Origin: Adiantum capillus-veneris
Lineage: Eukaryota > Streptophyta > Polypodiopsida > Polypodiales > Pteridaceae
Reading direction: 5' to 3'
DNA: 64,000 bases
Assembly (NCBI GenBank): GCA_014529385.2
Contig: CM043944.1
Location: forward strand, 47,594,768-47,658,767
Position numbers and translations under genes: made by a program. The notes beneath the pieces are model-generated. The model saw only the letters and a program-made list of their open reading frames with translations, had not been told where the DNA came from and did no database searches. This document shows, one piece after another, positions 1 to 10,606 of the stretch; positions within the stretch are counted from its first letter, which is position 1; each line of letters opens with the position of its first letter.

Positions 1-33
1 CAGAGTGCAGGCAAAATAAGTACACAAAGTACA

Positions 34-160
34 TTGAAAGCACAATTTTTCCATAGGATACGTTACGACTTATGGTGCCAAGGGTGGACATTCCAAAAAG
101 TTGCTAAGTACGTTATCGGTATGAACCAAACCCCGAAGGCATACAAGGTACATCTAGCTC
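34..160 (+). pseudogene. gypsy integrase zinc-finger remnant
   Basis: The translation reads HRIRYDLWCQGW followed by VAKYVIGMNQTPKA. This matches the zinc-binding N-terminal part of Ty3/gypsy integrases (H, then YxLWWPGM, then DVAxYVxxCxxCQxxKA), but the two cysteines of the CxxC pair are lost. It is a fragment of a decayed polyprotein. The integrase core that should follow directly is found only about 2 kb downstream (2237-2330), so the element is probably split by an insertion or rearrangement. The family call rests on this motif alone. Confidence 0.45.
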
Positions 161-249
161 TAAATTTCTCAGCATGTATGGCTACGAGCCACATTCAATG
201 CCAAGTTTACTCCTCTCAGGCGGGCAACAACGTTAGACCATTTTAAGTT

Positions 250-2230
250 CTACTTGTATTTTTGTCTTTTCATTTTCATTTGAATAAGATTTTTTTGTTG
301 TGCAAAGCAAAGTGCTTTGACAAACTTACTGCGAAGCAAGGCTTTTGTTCCTTGCCATGGTACTATCCATTGACTTAGGATCAAGGATAATGGCACATAG
401 ATTTGGCAATAACAGGATATAAGCTCAAAGTTATGGTTTTCAATGACCAACTGTGATGTATCCATGCCAATACACATCGTGCAAGGCACATATAGTATAT
501 GCCCACATTGTGGAGACCTTCATTAAATCCAAGGGCTTGTCACACTATATTTCATACATTCATGTATGGCATGCTAGTATTATGGACTCGTTCCACTCAA
601 GCATGGTTTATGCTTCCGCTATAACATTAGCTACTATGTACAGAAAGATTGAGAGAGGTTGGTATAGTTGCTTGTGATCGTTGTATATGACTACAACGGC
701 GGGCAATTTTTGTGCAAGATGTTGGAATTACAGATGATGCTTTCTGTGGATAGAAAGTAGGTATGGCTTCGCTATCAAGAAAATAATTCATGGGGAGATG
801 TGAAAAGACTTAGAGAACCTCAACATAGGTGATCTTTTCTTTGAACACCCAAGAAACTTTAGTATGACTACCTTGTTGATAATTTTTCTTTCTTTTCATA
901 GAGAGATATGATTTCGTTAAGATCCAGTTGTAAATAAGACTCCAAATTTGAGACAATCTTTGCTTAGTTGCAGCACTGATTGTGTCTTTAAAAGTGGTAA
1001 TTTTAAGGGTATGATCCAGATACTATATAATCACTCCATAGGTGTTGTTGAGAGTCACTGTATGATCTCATCACAGTTGTACTTTCAAGGAAATAAGTTT
1101 GCAATTTACCAAGGTGTAGTGAACAAAAGTCTAAATCAAGGGGCTTAACAATCCAGATTTTAACCAAGGGGTTTGGATTGCAAAGGCAACACCCAAGGTT
1201 ACTAGTACAATACTGCTTGATTTTCACTAATCTGTCAATTAGTGTTACTGGGACTTTTCAAGTAGGAGATTTGGTCATATACATTTGACTACAGGTAAGT
1301 GAATGTTATGTTCAACCTCTAGGTATGCATACAATTTGGTTTTATTTCATTTTCAAATATGCTTTCATTGATTTTTCCAAGTAGGATGTATAAGACTCAA
1401 TGGTTTCATCCACTTTTCTCTTCAAAGGCATGGAAAAGTCAGGAAGGAGCACATACTTTTGGAATGTAGTGTCTAAGCTACATTTTTGCATTATGCAGCT
1501 AAGGACCTACATGGTAGAGTTTTATTTGGCACGTGTTGTCAAAAGAGGAGCAACATGGTCTAAGAGCTCATGGAGTTTGGTTTAGCCAGTGTGGAGCAAG
1601 GATAACAAGGGTTCCTCTCACTCATGTCGCATAGTGTTTACAATTACCTCTGCACACAAGTACATTTCTTACTTGAAGGATGTTCTTCCTTTGGACATCC
1701 TTATTTGAGACATATTCCACATGTGGAGAATATGAGTTTTTGGGACTAACACTAGTGCACACTATTTAAATTATGTGCTACGACAAAGTCCCAAGATGCT
1801 GGTCAAATTTGTTTATTAAACCATTTTGAGCACATGGTATCATGAACAATTTCAGTGGCCAAAAACTGTCTGGTAGCTAGTACAACTTGTTAAGGTTACA
1901 AGTTCATTTAAACAACTTTAACAGATGATTGTTTATACACGTAGTAAAGTTATGTTTTGTTAACGAACTAGTTCATTTGGTACCTAGATGTGATGGATTT
2001 TCACATTCTATTATGGTCCAATTAGGCTAGCACGATTTTCATGTGGTAAGTATTTAGTTATTCTCTCGTGAACCATGAGCGTACCATTAGCCATTAGCAT
2101 TGGCAAGTATGGTTATATATATGTAGGTTCGGATTTTTTTTTTTTGCTAAATGCATGCACACTCAGTGTTATGGGCCACGGCATGCACATTCATGACATT
2201 AGTAGCTTTTAAAGAATTTTACACTCTATG
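250..2230. other. unassigned AT-rich stretch between two integrase pieces
   Basis: No motif, long frame, terminal repeat or target duplication could be recognised here. It contains a T12 run near 2130 and only short open frames. Because the flanks are the N-terminal and core parts of a gypsy integrase in the same orientation, it may be an old insertion into that element, but no element ends can be named. Confidence 0.3.
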
Positions 2231-2236
2231 TGCACT

Positions 2237-2330
2237 AACTCTATGAAATTAATTGTGGATCTATCAATCACCAATCGAGACCATGACTCAGTTTGCGTAC
2301 TTATAGATTAGCTCACTAAAGTTAACCAAG
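2237..2330 (+). pseudogene. gypsy integrase core remnant
   Basis: The frame reads NSMKLIVDLS then HDSVCVLID, a stop, and LTK. This is the decayed form of the common gypsy integrase core signature MDFIVGLP...GHDSVWVVVDRLTK, containing the first catalytic Asp of the DDE triad. There is an in-frame TAG where Arg is expected. A better-preserved piece of a closely similar integrase occurs at 63257-63424. Confidence 0.6.
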
Positions 2331-2619
2331 ATGGTTGTTCCTAACACATCTCAGTATTACCAGTCATACAAAGACTATAGGCAGATTACAAGTGCTAATC
2401 TTGTGCTAAAGGATATACTAAGTGTGAACGTTAGCACTAAGCAATCTAATTGAAAAGTTTATTTCTCTGGTTGGAGTTTTCTTACCATGAGGCAAAGCAC
2501 GTTGGGAGGCTAAGTTTAGTCTCTTCATGTTTATATCAAGCTCTCAACTTCGATCAATAGTTATTGTGGGGTTGTTTATAGGTGTGGGGTTGTTCTTTAC
2601 TATGCTATCACCACTTTCT

Positions 2620-2930
2620 TTTTTATGGACGAAAACGCTTCTCCAAGGGGGGAGTAATGTAATGCCAAGGGCAAAACGGGAGCCGGGGGGGGGGCTCACG
2701 TTCCAAGCCAAGGGCTATCTGCTAGGTGTGGATAGCAGATTCTAGATCTAAATGGTCAAGTGCCTATATAAAGGTGGTCGGGCAAAGAATCCTCAAGGTA
2801 GTTCCTTGGGTTCTCATAGTGCTTGTGATTTCTTGTACATGTTACTATACTCTCCCACAAATGTTACTATACTCTTCCACAAATGTTACTATACTCTTCC
2901 ACAAATGCATCACCTACACCAATCCTAGCA
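2620..2930 (+). mobile_element. gypsy 3' end with short LTR
   Basis: A purine run (AAGGGGGGAG, about 2645-2654) resembles a polypurine tract. It is followed at 2659 by TGTAATGCC, a plausible LTR start, and a TATA-like TATATAAA at 2765-2772. A TG...CA-bounded LTR could end at about 2930 (CCTAGCA). The same-strand integrase fragments upstream fit a 3' LTR of that element. No matching 5' LTR lies in the window, so both edges are inferred. Confidence 0.4.
2839..2904. repeat. 22-bp tandem repeat, three units
   Basis: Three head-to-tail units begin at 2839, 2861 and 2883. Each starts ATGTTACTATACTC and ends CCACAA. Units two and three are identical and the first differs at one base. The array lies inside the putative LTR. 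Confidence 0.9.
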
Positions 2931-3352
2931 ATTAGATGTACACTGGTAGCCTCTACTTGCTTGATTTTTTCTTTGTTTGCATAGATTGTTATTTTCATCT
3001 TTTCCACTATGTGATGTGCGAGTTGTGCATATTCCTCTGTTTCTTGCAAGTTGGTAGGTTGGGAAGTACTAGACTGCTCTTGCTGATCTTCCTTTTATGT
3101 ATCTTGATCGACTTTGTCTTGATCCATGTCAACAGGTGTTGTATCCTTGGGGGTTGACTCTTTGAGATCTTCTTGAGATTCTACTTGTTGTGCAGCCCCT
3201 TATTTGTCTTCAATTTGGTCTTTGTCCATTTGCATCTCCATCTGTCTTTCTTCCTTTGTTTCTTAAGCAATGCCTGGTATTGTTGGCACAGGTTGTTCCA
3301 TCTTCTCCTCCTGTTTCTTCTCCTCTTAACGAGTTTCTTTTGGCTTGTCCAT
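2867..3352 (-). pseudogene. decayed Gln/Glu/Lys-rich reading frame
   Basis: From an ATG at 3352 one minus-strand frame runs for about 160 codons to a stop at 2867, broken only by four TAA codons. All four sit in Gln-rich context (for example EDK-stop-GAAQQ and QDT-stop-KEDQQ), where CAA would fit. The composition is dominated by Q, E, K and D; the C-terminal part (AHHIVEKMKITIYANKEK) is less biased. I do not recognise the family. It could be a low-complexity part of an element polyprotein or a decayed host exon. It overlaps the end of the putative LTR, so its 3' boundary is doubtful. Confidence 0.3.
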
Positions 3353-3365
3353 TTACTACTGCCTT

Positions 3366-3432
3366 GACAGACAATCTACCACCAGTCCCCGACCAAGTGT
3401 TTTGGTATGGGGCTGGTGGTAGATTGTCTGTC
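3366..3432. repeat. perfect 20-bp inverted repeat (hairpin)
   Basis: The left arm 3366-3385 (GACAGACAATCTACCACCAG) is the exact reverse complement of 3413-3432. The pairing continues inward with one bulged base (TCCCC against GGGG). The loop is about 20 bases. No target duplication is evident. It could be a miniature inverted element or a processed inverted duplication. Confidence 0.9.
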
Positions 3433-3579
3433 ATTCCATCGCATGGTAGGCAATGTGTGTCGGGACCTCTGGTGCCCCCAAGTACTTGATACCTTTTGTC
3501 TTCTTGGTGCTCTTCAAAGTGTTGAGCATGTACGAGGCATGGTATATCTATATGGGCAACTTGGTCTTCAAGGCAGTAG

Positions 3580-5516
3580 TGCCAAGTGGGAGAAAAAGTT
3601 TCTTCATGATCTATGCCTTTTTGTTGTGCATAGCCTTTTGCAACAAGTCAAGCCTTATGGCGATCAACCTCACCATCCGGCTTGCGTTTCAACTTGTAGA
3701 CCCACTTTGTACCAATGGCCTTTTTGCCACGAGGCAAATCACATAAAGTCCATGTGTCATTTTCTATAAGTGCATCATATTCTAATTGCATGGCAGCCAT
3801 CCAATTTTTTGGATTTTGTGCTTCATCAAAAGAGAGAGGCTCCTCAACATCATGTAAGCTAGACATAGCCAAAGCATAACATTTTGATGCATAAGATGCA
3901 TGATGAGAGCTTGAACGAGTACGATTAGACAAAGGTGCATTCAATTCAAATTTTTGCAAACGCGGCAAACTGACAAAATTCAGATGCCCAAAACGTGTGT
4001 GCCACAGTTTTACATCTGAAACAGCCCTTGAATCTACACTGCATTTGCAAACTTTTGTCCACACTTGTCATACAAGTGAGCTTATACAACCCACGACTCA
4101 AAAGGCCAGATACAACAATTTCATCACCAAAACTGAGATCATGAACTGTACATCTGTCATCCACAAATTTGACTACAAGTCCAAGTCTAGCAAGTGCAGA
4201 TACAGACAAAAGATTCTTCTTGATCACATGTACATAAAGTGCATCAACAAGTGTGAAAGAACTGCCATTTGCAGTAGTAAGCACAATCTTTCCAACTCCT
4301 TGAACCGGATAAGAGGCATTGTTGGCACAAATGACTGAATTCTTGTGAGGATAGACTCGAGAGAGGTGAACAATTCACGATGTGAGGTAATGTGCTTTGT
4401 ATCACCACTATTGAAATATCACACATGTGAATCTACAGCAACTGACATACATGCATCATGGACAGCGGGATTGTAAGTGCACTCTGCACTAAAAGCCCAT
4501 TCTACATCAACATCAACATCACAGTCTCCTTTCACAGAAGACTCAACAATGGCTGTATTTGTAGTAAAATCAACATTTGCAGTGGAACCACCCTCTTTCT
4601 TCTTAGTCTCTTTGGCCTTCAACTTAGGACACTGCTTGATCAAGTGATCATTAGCTTTACAAGAATGGCAACGCGTTTTATTTTTGTCCTTATCACCAAA
4701 ATTGCCAGATAAAGTGCTGCCAGCAGAAGCATTGGGAACAGAAGTTTTGCCACTCACAGGAGAACCATAAGAAGTGGCTGCATTGTTGTTACCAACCTTT
4801 CTTTGAGAAGCAATAAAAGCCTATTCAGCTGCACGCTATCTAGTCCTGTTCTTTCTGGAAAGTGACTCTTGCAACAGCAATGTGCACAATGCATCAAAGT
4901 TGAAAACTTCAGGATTTCCTTGGGTCATAAGTCTCCAAGTACTAGCAAAGTCTGGTAAGAATCTGGCAAGGCATCAAGAATAGTCTACACAAGGGAACTG
5001 TCTGAAATGACTTCACCTGCAGAAATAATTTTCTCATTGATATCCTTAACACCAACAAGGAAAGTGTCCATATCATCTTCCTCATGCATAATCTTCGATT
5101 CTAGCTCTTTATGCAGCAAAGCAATTTTTGCCTCATTGCGGCTTACATAAAGACCAGCCAGAATATCCCAAACCTGTTTGCAGATTTCGTTGAACGAATG
5201 TGAGGAGTAATGGTGCGCTTTACAGACAACGCAATCAACACATGAGCCTACGCATCCTTAACATCTCAACGAGCTTGTTCTGCCACAGGGAAAACAAGTC
5301 TAATAGCAGCAATCCTTGCAGCAAGACCTACAACATCCTCAATATCGCTTACATCCTCAGAACCAGGACGTACCTCAGTGTCCTGCACAATATTCCAAAC
5401 GCCCTTGACACAAGAACATGTTGTGTTATGTAAGCCCACATAGGGTAATTGTCCCCATCCCACCTGTCCTCAGCAGCAGCAAACATCTTGAACACATATG
5501 TGTTGTTGTCAGCCAT
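3580..5516 (-). pseudogene. copia gag-pol remnant with integrase deleted
   Basis: Read on the minus strand this is a Ty1/copia polyprotein. Gag begins at 5516 (MADNNTYVFKMFAAAEDRWD, then NYPMWAYITQHVL). A zinc knuckle CHSCKANDHLIKQC follows at 4629-4670. The protease region (about 4330-4430) reads FNSGDTKHI, with the catalytic Asp of D-S-G replaced by Asn. The GAG-pre-integrase motif LWHTRFGHLNF (about 3990) is followed within about 40 residues by the start of reverse transcriptase (PKNWMAAMQLEYDAL, PRGKKAIGTKWVYKLK, then GYAQQKGIDHEETFSP near 3600). The whole catalytic integrase is therefore missing. Several frameshifts separate the domains, and the RT stops before its catalytic box. Its LTR and primer site lie at 5839-6505. 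Confidence 0.85.
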
Positions 5517-5838
5517 GGAAAATGTCTGCACGTGATGTGAAAACTGCCCAAAATGAGGAGAAATTGAGTGAGACTAGCACGTGCTATATAGCACAACCCG
5601 CAGTAGATTGTATGGGATCTGTTATGTAGAAAACGGCACTGATTGAAATTCTGCACTAAATGAAAAAATTGCCTGTGCAAACCAACTTGTAGTGGAAATG
5701 GAGGCCGAAATGAGCCCGAATCAGCTTAACCAAATTTTTTATCGACGTGAGAACACTCGCCAAAGCTCATTGAAATCGGAGAAAGCTAGTAGGCGTGTGT
5801 TGGAGCTACTGGCGACTAAGCCTGGGAGGATGCAACGT

Positions 5839-5850
5839 GCTCTGACACCA
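5839..5850 (-). other. primer-binding site, initiator tRNA-Met type
   Basis: On the minus strand this reads TGGTGTCAGAGC, one base different from the plant iMet primer site TGGTATCAGAGC. It lies two bases from the TG/CA edge of the LTR, as expected for the start of minus-strand DNA synthesis in a copia element. Confidence 0.8.
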
Positions 5851-5852
5851 AT

Positions 5853-6505
5853 TGTTGGAATTAGGGTTACAGTAAAACACACACATATTGGAGAAGATGA
5901 AGGAAGCTCAAGGCACACAACTGAGAGTGTATTAATTAGTGTGCAATGGAAAGATAGATAGCCCTAAATTGATGGGAGTATATACAATGCACGGGGGAAA
6001 AAACCTCCTAAAGAGGGAAAAAATGGTCCTAGTGTGTTCACACTAGGATGTGTTCACACACATCACTACCACATGTATATGGTAACAGAAAGAAAGTACT
6101 TTCTCACCATAGATTACTCTTGGAGCTTTAGCTTAGCATATTAATATAGATGGTAGAGAAGATGAGCATGCCATTGAAGCTTGGCTCTTGGTTAGATTTG
6201 CATTCCATAGCCAAGAGGTGTTGATGTAGGCTCTCTACTTCTCAAGCTTGGAGAAGGAGATGGAGTTCTTGCTCAACACAATGAGAGAGTGTGTGAGTGT
6301 GTGGGAGAATGAAAAATGAAGCCCTTTTCTTGCCTAGGTCGACCCCTCTCTCAATTTACTCTAGCTTGATCCCTATTGGCCCCTTGCCAAGCCTGGCCAA
6401 TCACATGCTAAGGACATTTCAAGCAATAGGGGTAGCATTTGGACAAGTGTCCTTCTTTCCCCTTTTGAGAGAGAGAGAGAGAGCTTAGATAATTAAATAA
6501 TTGCC
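5853..6505 (-). mobile_element. copia 5' LTR, truncated
   Basis: The LTR starts on the + strand with TGTTGGAATTAGGG (CA-ending on the sense strand), next to the primer site. The part from about 6130 on (GGCTCTTGGTTAGATTTGC, then AGCTTGGAGAAGGAG, then GACAAGTGTCCTTCTTTCCCC and a GA run) matches 29659-30040, showing a second copy of the same LTR type. It is cut at about 6505 where the LTR of gypsy A begins. Confidence 0.7.
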
Positions 6506-6506
6506 T

Positions 6507-7084
6507 GGACGTGATATGTCTTGGACATGGCGGCAACAAAGCATCTACACACACATACACCCCAAAACAGGCCCGTGAGATGAGGAGATTGGCTGACATG
6601 GCAGATTTTGTGAAATGCGGTGGACTGCTGACGTGGCATGCCATATGGACCCTCCGTAATTTGCAGCGCAAAAAGTGCTGGCAGACTGTACGAAAATCCC
6701 AGCTTTTGGTGCAACTGAATTCTATGCAAGGCTTTGGAGAAGATTTTTGATAAGTTGCTTTATTTTAGTTCTTTTAAAAGTGGAAGCTTTTGGGGCTCTG
6801 CTTTTGTACATCCCTTCTAATCTTTAAATACGTGGGCATGACCTCACAAGTCAGGGCATCTGGATGCAGAGTCTCAGAGTGAGCACCTACCTACTCTCTT
6901 GTCCTTTGACCACAGATTAATACAAAAAGAAATACCGAAATGGGTGCTAATCTTTGGGGCCAATATCTCTAGGCACGGAACTCCATCGGGCTGTGTCGAA
7001 TCAATTGTGAACTGTGAACTGTTTTGAAGTGAATCTCTGCTGTGTCATGGTAGATTCTTGACTTGGAGTGTCCAAGTTGTTACA
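6507..7084 (+). mobile_element. gypsy A 5' LTR
   Basis: It aligns along its length with 13771-14360. It has a TATA-like TTTAAATA at 6823-6830 and the conserved block AAAGAAATACCGAAATGGG...TTTGGGGCC near 6927-6966. It ends TTGTTACA at 7084. The usual start TGTCACAAAC is missing, and the copia LTR fragment abuts directly. Confidence 0.85.
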
Positions 7085-7085
7085 G

Positions 7086-7095
7086 TGGTATCAGA
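7086..7095 (+). other. gypsy A primer-binding site (iMet)
   Basis: TGGTATCAGA begins two bases after the LTR end and matches the 3' end of plant initiator tRNA-Met. It marks the start of the internal domain. Confidence 0.85.
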
Positions 7096-7148
7096 CGGCG
7101 ATCAATTTCTCTTCTTCCGAGAAATCCGATCCTTTTCTCGCGGCACTT

Positions 7149-8640
7149 ATGAATTCCAACAACGAACAGTCGACTTCCTCTGCATCTGGGGATGCAGGAA
7201 AAGATCATGAAGAAGATTCTCATGAAGAGTACAGCCCGCCGCCTCGGCCTACTCAGGCGGAGATTGAAGAGATGGATCGTCAAAAATTGGTTGACGATGC
7301 AACAAAAATGATGATCAACCTTGCAAAGGATCCAAAATTTGCTAAAATTTTGACTCAGACATCCTTCGACGAAGTGCACTCCTGGTGGCGGAAGGCCACA
7401 GAATCACCCCTCAAACTGGCACTCAAGAAACCTCCTACTCTAAGGATGCTTACAGAGCAAGAATTGGAAGAGTTGGTTGATACACAGATTACCCAGATTT
7501 TTGACGCGAACAACAAAGCCAAAATGCTTGACAAAAAGCAGAAGAATGGAACTAACTTCCCGGGTTATTTGGATCACCAATCTACTTTTGCCTCGGCATG
7601 AAAGCAGAAGAAGCATGTGCGATTTGAAGGAGTATCCAGTTCTTCTACTTCTTCTTCTTTTGACAGTTCTTCTAGCTCTTCTGACTCTAGCGAAGAAGAC
7701 AGGAAAGGAAAAAAGCGAAGCAGAAAGCAAGGCTTCGGAAAGGGCAAGAAAAGGCAAAGAAGCCTAAGTTTTGCCCAGTTTCTAACAATCCTACAGAGGA
7801 CTCGTCTTTGGATAGTTCGGACTCCGACGATCACAGATTTTATGCAAAGAAGAAGAATTTCTATAAAGCCAACAAGTATGACTTTTTGGAGGATAAAACC
7901 AAGAAAGTTTGAGAATTTAAAGAAGGTGGACAGTCAATTAAATTTGACACTTTTTCTAGATTCCGAGATGCTTCGAGGGCTTTGGCCTTCATACAACAGT
8001 TTGATATAGCTTTCTCTGGAGGGCATTACTCAGAGCACTCCAAGATTCGGAGGGCTACCTCTTACTTCAAGGGAAATGCTCGAACATAGTGGTCCACTCT
8101 TCTATTGAACAAGAAAGCGCCAGTTAAATGGCTGAAATTTAAAAGTCTTTTTAGTTCTTCTTCGTTGACTAGGGAGTACGAACGAGACATACGAACTGCT
8201 TGGAATCATCTTCGGATGACCAAGAAAGATACTTTGGAAGCATATTGCGAGAGATTTCGGAGCTCTTTTCTACCCGCTTCTTCATTTAAGAAGATCTCGG
8301 TTAAAGGACAAATTGAGCAGTTTAGCAACGGACTTCCTACAGAGATCCGAGATCACTGCTTAGAACAAAAGTGAGATTCTATTCAAGAACTGATGAGTCA
8401 TGCGAAACGGGGTTTTTCCATACATTCAGGCAGTTTGACTTACCCCACAGATGAGATCGTGACCCAGAAAACCGAACAGACTTCTAAAAGTGAAAGTAGA
8501 AAGAAGAAGAGCCCCAAGATCAGAAAGATAAGGATGCACGACTCCCGCTCACTCTTCAAGAGAGAGCCAACTACATCAAAGAGGGGAAGTGTTTTGGATA
8601 CGGGGAACCTGGGCACATCTCCGTGAAGTGCCCAAAAAAG
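7149..8640 (+). pseudogene. gypsy A gag
   Basis: The likely start is the ATG at 7149 (MNSNNEQ). The longer upstream frame begins inside the LTR and primer site. The frame runs 150 codons to a TGA at 7599-7601, where copy B has CGA (Arg), so this is a C-to-T change at a CpG. The body continues through a Ser-rich and Lys-rich segment, then a capsid region (WLKFK, REYERDIRTAWNHL, GLPTEIRDHCLEQK) with frame changes. The zinc knuckle at 8590-8631 reads CFGYGEPGHISVKC. The second cysteine of CCHC is Tyr (codon 8599-8601); copy B keeps CFTC. Confidence 0.85.
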
Positions 8641-8664
8641 GCATAGAAAGAACAAGATGAAGAA

Positions 8665-9495
8665 ATGCCAGAGAGTTTGAAAGCAGCTAAGGAACGCGGA
8701 CGAAAAGGCAAGATGAATGCAGGACTCGTTCTAGATTGCATGGGTACTGACCTAAGCAGGATTGATGAGAGTACAGAACTTTGCCGAGCTTGGGGCAAAG
8801 TGAAAGATAAAGAATCCCTTATTTTCTTTGATGGAGGAGCCAAGGCCAACTTCATTTCACCTGAACTGGTGGCACGGCTCAAGATTACACCCGATCGGAT
8901 GGGACCACAAGCAGAGGCAGTTTTAGCGACACCCGACAGAGACGGAGCCATTACACCTGTCATTGGCAAACTTTGGTTGCATTGTCAGAAGTATTTGGGG
9001 CACGAGGACTTCTACATAATGCCCTTGGAAGGTTGTGATGTTCTCCTGGGAGTCCCTTGGTACCATAAGAACAACGCCGTGGTCGATTATCGAGCGAAGA
9101 AAGCGACATTGACCATTGAAAAGGGCCAAACCATTGTACTTGATGTGAAACATAAGGGTGAGTCTGTCCCTATTGTATCGGCTTCGGCCGTTTCAAAATT
9201 AATAAAATCCAGTCTGTTCATTTACTCGATCTTTTTGAAAGAGTTGAATGATGATCATAGGACAAATATTTCTGATCTAAAAAAAGAACGCCAAGATTTT
9301 CTCTACACTCATGCCAATTGCTTTTTTGAGGGCCTGCCAGGCGAGTTGCCTCTAGCTCGTCCTAAGGATCATACCATTGATCTAATACCTGGAAGCACAC
9401 CACTGAACCGGCCACCTTACCGTGTGAGCCGAGCCCAAAATGAAGAGATTATGAACCAAGTGAAAGACCTCTTGGAAAGGGTCTTATCCAACTAA
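8665..9495 (+). pseudogene. gypsy A protease and start of RT
   Basis: This 276-codon frame contains a retropepsin-like domain with FFDGGAKANFIS at about residues 52-63 (catalytic Asp codon 8830-8832; DGG in place of the usual DSG/DTG). The flap-side motif GCDVLLGVPWYHK and the linker to RT ([20 protein letters not shown]) follow. The frame ends by a one-base frameshift just before RT, at LLERVLSN where the family has LLEKGLI. Protease function is inferred from the family. Confidence 0.85.
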
Positions 9496-10540
9496 GTACT
9501 TCACCTTACTGCTCTCCGGGGTTGTTGGTTCTGAAGAAAGACGGATCTTGCAGAATGTGCATTGACTATAGAGCTCTCAACAAAATCACCATCAAGAATA
9601 GATTTCCGATTCCTAGGATGGATGATATTCTTGACCGACTACAGGGATCCTCTTCTTTTAGCAGGATCGATTTGAAGAGCGGATGTCATCAAATCCGAAT
9701 CGAGACGGGAGATGTCTACAAGACAGCTTTTCGGATGACCTTTGGTTTATTCGAGTTTTTGGTGATGCCTTTTGGCCTTACCAATGCTCCAAATTTTAAC
9801 CGAATGATGGACAGGATTTTCAGAGAGTACAAATCTTTTGTTGGCACTTTCTTTGATGAAATTATTGTCTTCTCCAAGGATGAGGCAGAACATAGAGCAC
9901 ATCTGCTACTACAGGTATTTCAGGCATTGCAAGATCACAAGTTGATAATTAATGCAAAGAAGAGTGAATTTTTCCTAGCAGAGATACACTTTTTGGGACA
10001 CATGGTCTCAACACAGCAGGAGTGCAGATGAACCCGGCTAAGATAGACACTATCCATGATTGGCCCGATTTGAAGAATGTCCATAAAGTTAGAAGCTTCT
10101 TGGGCTTATGTTCTTACTACCGGCGGTTAATTAGAAAGTTTATAGAGGTTGCTTCCCCTTTTCATATTTTGACAAAGAAAAGAGTCCGTTTCTCGTGGGG
10201 ACCCACATAGGTGACTGCCTTTCAGACTTTGAAAGAGAAATTGACTACAGGACCAGTTTTGACTTTGCCAGATTTGCAGAAGTCATTCGAATTATATTGT
10301 GATGCTTGTGGTTGTATTCTAAGTGCGGTCTCAATGCAAGAAGGCCATGTTATTGCCTACGAGAGAAGATTGTTCTCAAGGCCAGAATTGACAACACATA
10401 TATATGAGAGAGAGATTTTGGCAATTATCCATGCTCTTACTCAATGGCGACATTATCTACTCGGAGCCGATTTTACAGTCTTCACAGATCACCAGAGTTT
10501 AAGCTACTTCTTGTCACATAAGCAGCTATGGGAAAAGTAG
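9480..10540 (+). pseudogene. gypsy A reverse transcriptase and RNase H
   Basis: RT motifs are clear: [47 protein letters not shown], then PFGLTNAP. The catalytic box reads FFDEIIVFS, with the second Asp of the usual YxDD/FxDD changed to Glu (9858-9860). A frameshift near 10020 and a TAG at 10208-10210 break the thumb. RNase H follows (LYCDACGCILSAVSMQ, YEREILAIIHAL, FTDHQSLSYF) and ends at a stop at 10538. Confidence 0.85.
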
Positions 10541-10606
10541 ATGCGGTGGACAAGCATCTTGTCACAGTTTCACTTCCAGATTGTCCATGTGCAGGGATAG
10601 AAGAAT

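Noticed and set aside
2659-2930. Complete solo LTR with duplication
   Set aside because: No matching flanking pentamer could be found and a polypurine tract precedes it, so a 3' LTR of a broken element is more likely.
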